This document shows positions 17,076 to 25,982 of a stretch of 64,000 nt of DNA, in pieces. The stretch covers positions 315,001 through 379,000 of the forward strand of contig NZ_AP022822.1 in the NCBI RefSeq assembly GCF_011397115.1, given 5' to 3'. Source of the DNA: Enterococcus saigonensis (GTDB taxonomy: Bacteria > Bacillota > Bacilli > Lactobacillales > Enterococcaceae). The position numbers and the translations under genes were made by a program. Within the stretch, counting starts at the first letter, position 1. The number at the start of each line of letters is the position of its first letter. Under the pieces are notes generated by a model. That model made no database searches, had not been told where the DNA came from, and saw only the letters and a list, made by a program, of their open reading frames with translations.

Positions 17076-18587
17076 TTATTCGTTATCTTCTGCAATCAAA
17101 CGTTTGGCGATAAAGTAGTCCCCCTCATAAGGCGTATCTTCGCCATTGATTTTTTGATATTCATCTACCCCTTTGCCTGCGATTACAACGGCATCCTCTG
17201 GTTGGCTTACTTGTAGGGCAGCAGCTATTGCTTTGACGCGATCCATTTCAAAGTGAACTTCTAATTGCGCATTCGTGATATGAGCATTGATTTCTTCTGC
17301 AATTTTTTTTGGATCTTCAAACGCCGGATCATCGGCAGTTAAAAAGACGATATTGGCATGTTCTGACAATGCTTTACCAAAGTCGGCACGACGTGAAATT
17401 GCTTTGCCACCGGTACTACCTAAAACCACGATGACACGTCCAGTTGGGTGTTCTCCTTGGGCAAATTCCAGTAATGTTTTTAAACTTAAATAATTATGGG
17501 CGTAATCAACATAAACACTAGCGCCATTTGTATTTAGTAGATGATCCATCCGCCCAGGAACACGAGCACTCGCTAAAGCGTCTTTTGCCTCTTTGACATT
17601 TGCCCCTACAGTTGCTGCGGCTAAAAGGGCTGCAGTCGCATTTTCTTGGTTGAAATCTCCAGCTAATTGAATGCGATATTCATCAGCAATTTGCAATTCG
17701 TCTTTTTGGTTGCTAACTGTGAAATGCTTATTTTTGCCGCTAATAACCAAGTAGTCTGCATTTTTGCGGCCGTAAGAAATATAGGGAGTTTGTAATAATT
17801 CACAGTTTTCTTTTAACAGCTCAAAATAGTCACTGCCGGCATTTAAAATCATTTTTTTTGAATGGCGCAACAATTGGCGTTTGCAATAAAAATAGTCATC
17901 AAAAGTCGGATGTTCAATCGGACTAATGTGATCTGGTGAAATATTTAAAAAGACACCCACATCAAAAGTTAAACCAAAAACACGCGCTGTTTTATATGCT
18001 TGGGAAGAAACTTCCATCACTAAATGCGTCATGCCATTTGTGACAGCTTGCCGCATCATTTGATATAAATCTAAAGATTCCGGCGTGGTTAAATGGGATT
18101 TAAAATAAGTTTTACCATCTAATGAGGTATTCATTGTCGACAATAAAGCTGTCTTATTTCCAGTAGCTTTTGCTAGTAATGCGTGGGTGAAATAGGCGGC
18201 AGTTGTTTTACCTTTTGTACCCGTAAAAGCAACAAGTTGTAATTCTTTTTGTGGGTAGCCATAAAAAGCCATCCCTAAAAGTGCCATTGCTTTTTTGATA
18301 TCCGTAACAATAATGGCACACTGAGCTTTGACCTCAAAAGGTTCTTCGGCAACATAAACTTCTAAGCCATTTTCAAGTGCGCTTATTAAATACTCCACTT
18401 TAAAATTTAGACCCTTACAAAAAAACAAGCTATTATTATCTGCTTTACGGGAATCGTAGGTTACAGCGGTAAATTCTTTTTTAGGTAAATTTTTACTTGT
18501 TAAATGCCAACCAGTTGGCGTAATCATTTCTTTTAATAAGTCATTTTGTAATAAAATTTCACTGACTTTTTCTAATGTTAATGTCAT
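17076..18587 (-). CDS. murE: UDP-N-acetylmuramoyl-tripeptide synthetase, L-lysine type (MurE)
   Basis: Mur ligase of 503 residues that adds the third amino acid to UDP-MurNAc-L-Ala-D-Glu, using ATP in the cytosol. The P-loop TGTKGKTT is at 122-129, and the carbamylated-lysine region follows near 240. The specificity motif reads DDPA at 419-422, like the DNPA of L-lysine-adding enzymes and unlike the DNPR of meso-DAP enzymes. The cell wall therefore most likely has Lys at position 3. GTGAGG precedes ATG 18587. Divergent from the flippase gene; an extended -10 (TGCTATAAT) lies on the minus strand at 18623-18631. Confidence 0.95.
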   Translation of the reverse strand: MTLTLEKVSEILLQNDLLKEMITPTGWHLTSKNLPKKEFTAVTYDSRKADNNSLFFCKGLNFKVEYLISALENGLEVYVAEEPFEVKAQCAIIVTDIKKAMALLGMAFYGYPQKELQLVAFTGTKGKTTAAYFTHALLAKATGNKTALLSTMNTSLDGKTYFKSHLTTPESLDLYQMMRQAVTNGMTHLVMEVSSQAYKTARVFGLTFDVGVFLNISPDHISPIEHPTFDDYFYCKRQLLRHSKKMILNAGSDYFELLKENCELLQTPYISYGRKNADYLVISGKNKHFTVSNQKDELQIADEYRIQLAGDFNQENATAALLAAATVGANVKEAKDALASARVPGRMDHLLNTNGASVYVDYAHNYLSLKTLLEFAQGEHPTGRVIVVLGSTGGKAISRRADFGKALSEHANIVFLTADDPAFEDPKKIAEEINAHITNAQLEVHFEMDRVKAIAAALQVSQPEDAVVIAGKGVDEYQKINGEDTPYEGDYFIAKRLIAEDNE

Positions 18588-18622
18588 GGCTCAAGCCTCA
18601 CTTTACATTTTTCTTCGGTTGT

Positions 18623-18651
18623 ATTATAGCATTAAATAAAGTGGGTACCAA
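18623..18651 (-). promoter_or_regulatory. murE promoter
   Basis: On the minus strand TTGGTA (18651-18646) is followed after 17 bases by TATAAT (18628-18623), with a TG extension. The distance to the murE ATG is 36 bases. Confidence 0.65.
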
Positions 18652-18797
18652 ACTTCAGGAAAAAAAGAAACTATTATGACGAGATTTTCTGAGGTGTTGT
18701 AAAACCATTAAAAATCAGCAAAAAAGATTGCCGGAGGGAACTTTTGTAAGTAAAATAGAACATATGTCTTGAAACCAATAGAAAGTAGAGAAAATAA

Positions 18798-20438
18798 ATG
18801 AGTGAAAAATTTATGGCACAACAGGAACTATCTACTGAAGAAAAAATGGCCAAAGGTTCCACCTGGCTAACGATTGGAAATATTGGTTCTCGTTTGTTAG
18901 GCGCAATTTATATTATGCCTTGGTATTACTGGATGGGAGAACATGCCAATCAAGCTAATGCGTTATTTAATATGGGCTATAATTTTTACGCATTGTTTAT
19001 GATGCTTTCCACCGCAGGTATTCCAGCTGCAATTGGAAAACAAACAGCGTATTATAATTCGTTAAATGAATATGCTACTAGTCGTAAATTATTGTATCGT
19101 GCCCTACAAGTTATGGCTGTTTTCGGGGTCATTGCAGCTGCTGTGATGTATTTTCTATCCCCTTGGTTAGCTGATATTTCCGGTGGGGGGGCAGAGTTAA
19201 TCCCGACAATTCGTTCCTTGAGTGTCGCAATTTTAGTTATTCCTTGTATGAGTGTTATTCGCGGCTATTTCCAAGGTCAAAATGAAATGAAGCCTTTTGC
19301 TATTTCTCAAGTTTTAGAACAAGTAGCACGCGTTTTTTATATGTTGCTAGCAACTTTTATTATTATGAAAGTTGCCAAAGGGGAATATACAACTGCCGTA
19401 ACGCAATCAACGTTTGCTGCTTTTATTGGAGCTATTATCAGTATTTTAGTTTTAGTATACTATCTGCGAAAAGATAAGGTTCGGATGGATTATTTAATTG
19501 AACACAGTGCCAATAATGTTAATTTGGATGCTAAAGACTTACTGATTGAAACAGTCAAAGAAGCAATTCCTTTCATTATAATTGGTTCTGGAATTACAAT
19601 TTTTAAACTTGTAGATCAAGTTACTTTTGTACGCGTAATGTCCTCTTTTACTGCTTACTCGCAAAATCAGCTAACTTCTTTATTCTCTATTTTTAGTGCG
19701 AATCCAGATAAGTTAACCATGGTTGTAATCGGTTTGGCAACGTCTATGGCTTTAGCTGGTTTGCCTTTGATTACCGAAGCCAAAACACGGGGCGACCACA
19801 AAGGGTTGGCGAAATTAATTAGTAATAATTTACAGTTATTTGCTTTTGTTATGTTTCCAGCTACATTTGGTATGATCGTACTAGCATATCCTTTAAATAC
19901 ATTATTTTATGCCCCTAGTCATTTAGGCGCTAGCGTCTTAGTCGAAGCAAGTGTTTCCGGTCTTTTTTTAGGGCTGTATATGATGACATCCAATATGTTA
20001 CAAGGAATGTATGAAAATCTATCGGCAATTGGGTATTTTATCATTGGTTTAGTCATTAAAATTTTAGTACAGATACCATTAATTATGGTCTTTGAAGTGT
20101 ATGGTCCGCTTTTAGCTACGATGATTGGCTTTGGTGTAACTTGTGGCTTGAATTTGTATAAATTGCATAAAATTTCTCGCTTCAATCGCATATTGACGTT
20201 TCGTCGGACGGTTTTGATTTTTCTTATGAGTTTAATGATGACGGTAATTGCGTTTATTATGCGTCAATTAATGGGATTAGTACTTGATACAGATAGCAAA
20301 CTACAATCTTTTCTCATGATTTTAGGAGTTGCAGCAGTTGGTGGTGCAAGTTATGTTTTCATGGTTTTACGTGTACGGTTAGCGGATAAACTCCTGGGTG
20401 CAACGGCTGAAAAAATTCGGCGGCGTCTACACATGTAA
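18798..20438 (+). CDS. ytgP: Lipid II flippase-type polysaccharide transporter (YtgP/MurJ-like)
   Basis: A 546-residue MVF/MOP-superfamily membrane protein with about 14 hydrophobic segments. The N-terminal KGSTWLTIGNIGSRLLGAIY and AGIPAAIGKQTAYYN segments are characteristic of the YtgP group, which acts as the lipid II flippase in streptococci. It is head-to-head with murE, which makes a lipid II precursor step. The start is uncertain: ATG 18798 has only a weak purine tract (AGAGAAAATAA), and an in-frame ATG at 18813 would remove five residues. SpoVB-like or other polysaccharide export is the alternative. Confidence 0.85.
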   Translation: MSEKFMAQQELSTEEKMAKGSTWLTIGNIGSRLLGAIYIMPWYYWMGEHANQANALFNMGYNFYALFMMLSTAGIPAAIGKQTAYYNSLNEYATSRKLLYRALQVMAVFGVIAAAVMYFLSPWLADISGGGAELIPTIRSLSVAILVIPCMSVIRGYFQGQNEMKPFAISQVLEQVARVFYMLLATFIIMKVAKGEYTTAVTQSTFAAFIGAIISILVLVYYLRKDKVRMDYLIEHSANNVNLDAKDLLIETVKEAIPFIIIGSGITIFKLVDQVTFVRVMSSFTAYSQNQLTSLFSIFSANPDKLTMVVIGLATSMALAGLPLITEAKTRGDHKGLAKLISNNLQLFAFVMFPATFGMIVLAYPLNTLFYAPSHLGASVLVEASVSGLFLGLYMMTSNMLQGMYENLSAIGYFIIGLVIKILVQIPLIMVFEVYGPLLATMIGFGVTCGLNLYKLHKISRFNRILTFRRTVLIFLMSLMMTVIAFIMRQLMGLVLDTDSKLQSFLMILGVAAVGGASYVFMVLRVRLADKLLGATAEKIRRRLHM

Positions 20439-20460
20439 AAACAAAATACCCAAAGGAATA

Positions 20461-20512
20461 AAAGTGCTGTCTTTTCTTATAATTATAAGAAAAGACAGCA
20501 CTTTTAATCTCT
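20461..20512. terminator. Bidirectional terminator, perfect palindrome
   Basis: A 44-base perfect palindrome (20461-20504) with 22-base arms beginning AAAGTGCTGTCTTTTC, between the convergent flippase and M20 genes. T-rich sequence follows on either reading. Confidence 0.85.
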
Positions 20513-20534
20513 TTTATAAAGATAGACCATGTGT

Positions 20535-21728
20535 TTATGCTTTGTTTTTTAAAGAATTTTTGAAAGCCATTTGAATAGCTTCCATCAGTTTTTGATCACT
20601 TAACGTTTTGATAATAAACAATCCGATAACTTTTGCCCCGGCTAAGATGACTGGATGAATTTTTTCAGGTGTCTGCATGATAGCAGCTACTTCTTTGGTG
20701 TGTAAAGAAAACCAGTGATCAGAGATTGCAATCATAGGATGAAAAGCCGGACAAATATAGCTGACATTGCCAATATCAGAACTGCCAGTGGCATTTCCTT
20801 TTGGTTCATCACAATGAGGCAGCTCAATGGCCGTCATGATTTCATCAATAGCTGCAATTCCGGGAGCATTTAAATTCATATCATCAAAATCTTCTCCGGT
20901 TTTTTCATAAGTGACAGAAGTTTCCGTAGCCTGTGCAGCACCTTTTAAACAGTTTATGACTTTGGTAAAGTTTTGTGCTAAATCATATTTATTAGCATGA
21001 CGCATATTAATAATTAATTCTGCTTTGTCGACAATAACATTTGAAGCAGTACCACCTTGGGGTAAAATATAAGAGACGCGACTGCCATCTTTCATTTGTT
21101 GTCTGGCCATATCAATTGCGTGACAGGCAAGCATTGCAGCATTTAAGGCATTTTTTCCTTGCCAAGGGGCAGCAGCTGCATGGGCAGTTTGACCAGTAAA
21201 AGTTGCTTTGATTTCACTTAAAGCTAAGAAACGACAAGCAGGCCAAGTTTGGTCGCTGTTCATATGAATCATCATTACAAATGCATAGTCATCAAAAACA
21301 CCGGCATTAGCCATCGTAATTTTATCACCGGTAGCTTCTTCATTTGGTGTACCAATTAAATCAATGGATGCAGAAATCTCTGAGGCCATTTCTTTTAGAG
21401 TTAATGCTGCTAAAAGACTTAAACTCCCACTTGCACAATGACCACAGGCATGACCGATATCAGGCAGGGCGTCATATTCCATTAAAATTCCAATTTTAGG
21501 CTGATTTTTTTCTCCCTGAATGACATGACCGATAAAAGCTGTTGGCAAATTTGCAATATTTTCAGTAACGGCAATTTCTTTAGCCTTTAAAATTTCAATA
21601 ATTTTTTTGACCGAGCGGAATTCTTGGCCCGATATTTCGGGATGCGCTGCTAAATCATCATTTAAATCGTAGGCAGTTTGTTCATTAAGGAAAATTTTTT
21701 CTAAAAATAATTTTTGCAATTGGTCCAT
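20535..21728 (-). CDS. M20-family amidohydrolase (AbgB/carboxypeptidase type)
   Basis: A 397-residue metal-dependent amidohydrolase. The first metal-ligand motif is seen in DIGHACGHCASG (about residues 90-100) and the glutamate pair in GTPNEEATGDK; an inserted dimerisation domain follows (about 180-290). Relatives cleave N-acyl amino acids, p-aminobenzoyl-glutamate or peptides. The start is ATG 21728, after AAAGGAGTC. The gene lies 19 bases after the YfcC-type carrier gene and surely shares its transcript, so carrier and hydrolase probably handle the same imported compound. The substrate is unknown. Confidence 0.87.
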   Translation of the reverse strand: MDQLQKLFLEKIFLNEQTAYDLNDDLAAHPEISGQEFRSVKKIIEILKAKEIAVTENIANLPTAFIGHVIQGEKNQPKIGILMEYDALPDIGHACGHCASGSLSLLAALTLKEMASEISASIDLIGTPNEEATGDKITMANAGVFDDYAFVMMIHMNSDQTWPACRFLALSEIKATFTGQTAHAAAAPWQGKNALNAAMLACHAIDMARQQMKDGSRVSYILPQGGTASNVIVDKAELIINMRHANKYDLAQNFTKVINCLKGAAQATETSVTYEKTGEDFDDMNLNAPGIAAIDEIMTAIELPHCDEPKGNATGSSDIGNVSYICPAFHPMIAISDHWFSLHTKEVAAIMQTPEKIHPVILAGAKVIGLFIIKTLSDQKLMEAIQMAFKNSLKNKA

Positions 21729-21747
21729 AAAAAGGACTCCTTTCTTT

Positions 21748-23229
21748 TTAACTAAATAAGGTAGCAATGGTTAAAATACAGCAGACGACAACAAAAATGA
21801 TACCTAAAAGTTTTGCAGTAAATTTTAACCAAGTAGCGTATTCAATATGAGCAATGCTCAATACACCTAACATAATGGCCGATGCCGGGCTAACTAAGTT
21901 CATGGTACCAGAGCCAGCCTGAAAAGCTGTAATTATCAAATCTTTTGGTACGTGAACAAAGTCTGCTAAGTTACTCATAATTCCCATTGTGGCAGAGGCT
22001 AAACCAGAAGTAGAGTAAATTAAAAAGCTCATTGGAATATAAAAAATATAAGTCAAGATTGTAAATAAAACAGGCGGCAGGCTGCTTAATGTCGTTTCAC
22101 CAAAATGTAAAATTGTAGCTGTAATCATTCCGTCATTCATCACGACCTGAATCCCACGGGCAACTGCGACAATTAAAGCAACTTGAATCATGTCTTTGGC
22201 TCCCGTAATAAAATGCTGGACAATCGTACTTTCTTTCATATTATCCAAATAGCCAATCACAATCGCCATAAACATAAATAAAATTGTGATTTCAGTAAAA
22301 TACCAGTCTCCAAAAGCGGGGAAGTCTGAGCCAATCATTTTACCTAAAATAGGAATTTTGATTACGCTGTCTCGCAAGTTAGCAAAGAAAGTAAAGTTTT
22401 GATTGATTGTCTGCCATGGAATCAAGCCTAGAATCATGACAATGAAGGTTAGAATAAATGCAACAATTACATGTTTTTGCTTTTGACTCATCGTATCGAT
22501 TGTTTGGAGTTTAAAATAAGTTAAATCTGCTTCACGCTGCTTATAGACAAGGGATTTTGTCGGCTCTTTTTCAATTTTTTGCGCATAACGATAGACGTAA
22601 ATAATGGCGATGGTAGTTAAGATTACCCATAAGACAAGGCGCCAGATAATGCCTTGCCCCGGTGAAATCCCCGCAGCTTGAGAAGCAACCCCGGTTGCAA
22701 AAGGGTTAACGGTAGAGGCTAAGACGCCCACTGTAGTTCCTATTAAAATGACACCTACTGCGACTAAACTATCTAAGCCAATGCTGTACATGACAGGCAA
22801 AAGTAAAGGGTAAAAAGCTAATGTTTCTTCAGACATACCAAAAGTAGTACCCCCGAGTGAAAATAAAATCATGAGTACAATAATCAAACGTTTTTCTTTA
22901 CCATGATATTTTTTTACAATAGAACTGATTCCAGCATCAAGGGCTCCAGTCGCATTCACCACGCCTAAAAAACCACCAATTACTAAAATGAATAATGAAA
23001 CTGGCATTGCAGCAGACGTTTTGTCGTCACCTAACATACCTATAACCGGGGCTTTTAAAATATCCCAAAACCCCTGTTCGTTTTGTGTAACACGATGATA
23101 AGTACCAGAAATCAGCTGTTTGGCTTCGTTTAAATTGTATTGACCTGCTGGTACCAGCCACGTTAAAACTACCATCAGAAAGATAATCCCAAATAAAATG
23201 GCGTAAGATGATGGCATTTTTCTTTTCAT
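21748..23229 (-). CDS. YfcC-family transporter (DcuC/AbgT-related secondary carrier) 1
   Basis: A 493-residue protein with about 12 membrane segments. Landmarks of the YfcC family are visible: LTWLVPAGQY near the N-terminus, SLGGTTFGMSEETLAFYPLL, and STVNPFATGVASQAAG. Members are secondary carriers for dicarboxylates, amino acids or acyl amino acids. It is the first gene of a two-gene operon with the M20 hydrolase. AAAGGAGTCG precedes ATG 23229. A second YfcC-type carrier is encoded at 59832. The divergent LysR gene is the likely regulator. Confidence 0.87.
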   Translation of the reverse strand: MKRKMPSSYAILFGIIFLMVVLTWLVPAGQYNLNEAKQLISGTYHRVTQNEQGFWDILKAPVIGMLGDDKTSAAMPVSLFILVIGGFLGVVNATGALDAGISSIVKKYHGKEKRLIIVLMILFSLGGTTFGMSEETLAFYPLLLPVMYSIGLDSLVAVGVILIGTTVGVLASTVNPFATGVASQAAGISPGQGIIWRLVLWVILTTIAIIYVYRYAQKIEKEPTKSLVYKQREADLTYFKLQTIDTMSQKQKHVIVAFILTFIVMILGLIPWQTINQNFTFFANLRDSVIKIPILGKMIGSDFPAFGDWYFTEITILFMFMAIVIGYLDNMKESTIVQHFITGAKDMIQVALIVAVARGIQVVMNDGMITATILHFGETTLSSLPPVLFTILTYIFYIPMSFLIYSTSGLASATMGIMSNLADFVHVPKDLIITAFQAGSGTMNLVSPASAIMLGVLSIAHIEYATWLKFTAKLLGIIFVVVCCILTIATLFS

Positions 23230-23384
23230 AAAAAACGACTCCTTTTAATAGTTTTTGTAAAAGTAAGCGTAAGAATGTATCAGCTTGAAATTTTTAGCAC
23301 TTCAATGAATACAGAAGACGATAACTAAAGGAAAAGTCCTAAAAAAATTTCGTAACGGTTAAGCAAGGATTGGCCAAGATTACT

Positions 23385-23473
23385 TTTTCATAGAGCGCTT
23401 ACTTTCTGCTATAATGATAACGAGAAAAAGAGGCAGTCAACTTTCCATTTTGGAATGTGAACTTGCCTTTTTA
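23385..23473 (+). promoter_or_regulatory. LysR gene promoter with a leader hairpin
   Basis: TATAAT at 23410-23415 is preceded by a weak -35 (TTTTCA, 23385-23390). About 15 bases after the likely transcript start, AGGCAGTCAACTTTCCA (from 23431) folds imperfectly onto TGGAATGTGAACTTGCCT, ending in TTTTT at 23469-23473, directly before the AGGAGG of the gene. It resembles an intrinsic terminator inside a leader. Confidence 0.5.
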
Positions 23474-23486
23474 GGAGGTTTGAACG

Positions 23487-24356
23487 GTGCTAAATTTGAA
23501 AATTTTGCGCTCATACAAATATGCAGTTGATTATTCTTCTTTTAAAGCTGCTGCCGAAAAATTAATGTACAGCCAATCGACGATTAGCAAACACATTGCT
23601 GAGTTGGAACAAGCAGTAGGATTTCCGTTATTTAACGAAGGAAAAGTTCAAAATGGCTTAACTGAAATCGGTGAACTGACATACAATTATGCGCAGCATG
23701 CCCTAACTTTTTATGGACATTTTAAAGAACAAGTAAAAGCGACGGCATCTTGTCAGACAGTTGTAAAGATTGGCGGATTAGAACGTTATTTGTCAGAAAT
23801 GGTGGTCACAAAAGTGGTAAGTTATCAAGTGGATCATCCTCAGCTTCGGTTTGATTTGATTCATGGCACCAGTGATGAAACATTGGCACGTTTAAAAGCA
23901 GGAGAACTAGATATGGGGATTATTGCAGATCGAATGGTCCCGGCCAATTTTACCAGTTTGGCGATCAAACGGGAAAGTCTGGTATTAATTGCATCTTCTA
24001 AAACTTATGAGAAGATATTGCAAGATGCTAGTTCAATGAAGAATTTACCAGTCTTAATTGACCGTAAAGCCAGTGTAATCTTTGAATACGTCTTAAAGGA
24101 CACCAACGAATTTGCGCAAGTAATTCACGTTGAAGGTGATATGATGGTTTTGACGGGGGTAGAACGTCAAATATGTTTGGGTGTGATAAGTGACGGCTGC
24201 TTTGATGGAAAAGATTACCATGTGCTTAAAACATATAATGAGGCGGCACCTATTCGTCTTATTTATCCCGAAAAATGGGAAGATAAAAAGAAAAAGAGGT
24301 TTGCAGAGTCCCTCATACGTCAGTTACAACAAGATTTTTTAACTCCACCGCAATAA
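23487..24356 (+). CDS. LysR-family transcriptional regulator
   Basis: A 289-residue protein with the LysR-type winged helix-turn-helix at residues about 5-60 (FKAAAEKLMYSQSTISKHIAELEQ region) and a substrate-binding domain after about 90 (VVKIGG onward). The start is GTG 23487, 7 bases after AGGAGG. It is divergent from the YfcC-M20 operon, the usual arrangement for a LysR protein and its target, and may sense the carrier's substrate. The intergenic region is 257 bases. The C-terminal domain is somewhat short and lacks any clue to the ligand. Confidence 0.9.
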   Translation: MLNLKILRSYKYAVDYSSFKAAAEKLMYSQSTISKHIAELEQAVGFPLFNEGKVQNGLTEIGELTYNYAQHALTFYGHFKEQVKATASCQTVVKIGGLERYLSEMVVTKVVSYQVDHPQLRFDLIHGTSDETLARLKAGELDMGIIADRMVPANFTSLAIKRESLVLIASSKTYEKILQDASSMKNLPVLIDRKASVIFEYVLKDTNEFAQVIHVEGDMMVLTGVERQICLGVISDGCFDGKDYHVLKTYNEAAPIRLIYPEKWEDKKKKRFAESLIRQLQQDFLTPPQ

Positions 24357-24360
24357 GGTG

Positions 24361-24384
24361 GTGTTCTTTTTAGAACATTTTTTC
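24361..24384 (+). terminator. Terminator after the LysR gene
   Basis: Short stem TGTTCT/AGAACA with loop TTTT and a T6 run. Confidence 0.6.
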
Positions 24385-24493
24385 ATTCTTGTACTAAAAA
24401 TTTACTGTTTTACTAAAGGTTCTAACTTTGGTGGGAAAAATTCTTCTTATTTGATTGTTGCCAATATCTTCTGGCATTTTCTAAGTTATTTAT

Positions 24494-24526
24494 AAAGCAT
24501 TCTCCAGTGGAGATGCTTTTTTTAGT
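24494..24526 (+). terminator. Terminator-like hairpin in gene debris
   Basis: Stem AGCAT-CTCC / GGAG-ATGCT with one bulge and a T7 run. No intact gene reads into it, so it probably belonged to a lost gene. Confidence 0.6.
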
Positions 24527-24573
24527 TGCCTTTTTATCACTAGATATGTAGTTAGTTACACAAGTAATTAACC

Positions 24574-24915
24574 AGTGATGGAACAATCACGTTAAATGGC
24601 CTCCCTCTTGTGGATAACGAAGCGGCTTTAAATCAAATTTATTTAATGTCAGAAGATAATTTATATCCGGGAAACTTAAAAGTAAAAAAATACTTTCAAT
24701 TAACTGCTGACTTTTATGGGATTTTGATTGGGCTTTGGCAGAAGAAATGATAGCTGGATTTGGTTTGGAACAAATTAGTTTCTTTTGATTTGCTTCAAAA
24801 GCTTATTGTGATTATTGAAAATCATGCACATTGGGTGTATGGGAAAACTTCTTTTCATCTTCTTGCTTCGTATTTACTGTATAATAAGTTGGTAGAATTA
24901 TTAAGCAGAAGGTAG
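24574..24915 (+). pseudogene. ABC transporter ATP-binding protein, fragment
   Basis: Translation from 24574 gives SDGTITLNG-like sequence, typical of the stretch after Walker A, then YLMSEDNLYPGNLKVKKYFQ (Q-loop region). A frameshift near 24722 leads to DWALAEEMIAGFGLE. Then sequence resembling the region after the D-loop (QKLIVIIENH, HLLASYLL) runs to a stop at 24913-24915. Walker A, the signature and Walker B are missing, so both an N-terminal truncation and an internal deletion have occurred. It is degraded and certainly inactive. The surrounding 24385-24993 stretch otherwise holds only the hairpin at 24494. Confidence 0.7.
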
Positions 24916-24993
24916 TGAAGATGCTTCTATTTTTAGGGTGTGTTTCAAGTATGATGATAAAAATATTGTTAGATAGGATAACAAGGAGGAGTC

Positions 24994-25713
24994 ATGCGTT
25001 TAGATAAGTTTTTGGCAGATATGCAAGTTGGTAGTCGCAAAGAAGTGAAAAACTATATAAAAAAAGGCTTAGTTCAAGTTAATCACATTACAGTAAAACA
25101 AGATAAATTTCAGGTGAATCCAGAGATTGACGAAATTTTCTTTGATGGTGAAAAAATTGAGTATCAAGAATTTTTCTATTATATGTTAAACAAACCAGCA
25201 GGAGTTATTTCTGCTACAAGAGATCAGCAACATCAGACAGTGGTTGATTTGTTACAAGCAGCAGATTTTCGGTCTGATTTATTTCCAGTGGGCCGTTTGG
25301 ATAAGGATACAGAGGGCTTTGTTTTGTTAAGTAACGATGGAAAATTGGCACATCATTTACTCTCGCCTAAAAATCATGTGGAAAAAGAATATTTTGCCAA
25401 AGTTGCGGGTATCATGAGTGGAGAAGATAGTGCAGCTTTTGCTAGAGGGTTGTTATTAGACAAAGGAGAAGTAGCGCTACCAGGAGAGTTGACGATTTTA
25501 AAAGTTGATGAAGAAAGTGAGACTTCAGAAATTTCATTAATTATTCACGAAGGAAAGTTCCATCAAGTAAAAAGAATGGTTCAAGCTGTTGGCAAAAAAG
25601 TCGTGTATTTAAGACGCGATCGTATCGGCGGCGTTAGCTTGGATAAGGCGTTAGCCTTAGGAGAATATAGACCGTTAACATCTGAAGAGTTAGCTGTCTT
25701 AAGTAAAAGTTAA
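24994..25713 (+). CDS. rsuA: RsuA-family 16S rRNA pseudouridine synthase
   Basis: A 239-residue protein with an N-terminal S4 RNA-binding domain (about 1-60, MRLDKFLADMQVGSRKEVK) and a pseudouridine synthase domain. The catalytic motif is GRLDKDTEG, with the Asp near residue 104. RsuA converts U516 of 16S rRNA; related RluB/E/F enzymes act on 23S rRNA, so the exact target is not fixed. AAGGAGG precedes ATG 24994. Monocistronic, with a terminator at 25735. Confidence 0.88.
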   Translation: MRLDKFLADMQVGSRKEVKNYIKKGLVQVNHITVKQDKFQVNPEIDEIFFDGEKIEYQEFFYYMLNKPAGVISATRDQQHQTVVDLLQAADFRSDLFPVGRLDKDTEGFVLLSNDGKLAHHLLSPKNHVEKEYFAKVAGIMSGEDSAAFARGLLLDKGEVALPGELTILKVDEESETSEISLIIHEGKFHQVKRMVQAVGKKVVYLRRDRIGGVSLDKALALGEYRPLTSEELAVLSKS

Positions 25714-25734
25714 AAAGTAACCAATGAAAGTAAG

Positions 25735-25763
25735 GTGTCACTTGCAGATGTGACACTTTTTTT
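25735..25763 (+). terminator. rsuA terminator
   Basis: 7-bp stem GTGTCAC/GTGACAC and a T7 run. Confidence 0.85.
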
Positions 25764-25982
25764 GTTGTCAAAAAAAGAAATATTTTGCAAAAACATAATC
25801 TCTTTATGAAAAAATTATACTTTATGTAATTTAGCTGAAATATAGAAATCTCGTTGTAAATGAAAGCGCATCTGTTGTGAAAATACGCACCCATTGCAAT
25901 AAAACTGTAAGTTGGCTGTCATCCTTTTCATGAAAAATCATGCTAAATTAAGCAAGTCAAAAAAACGAAAAGGGGTCATTAA

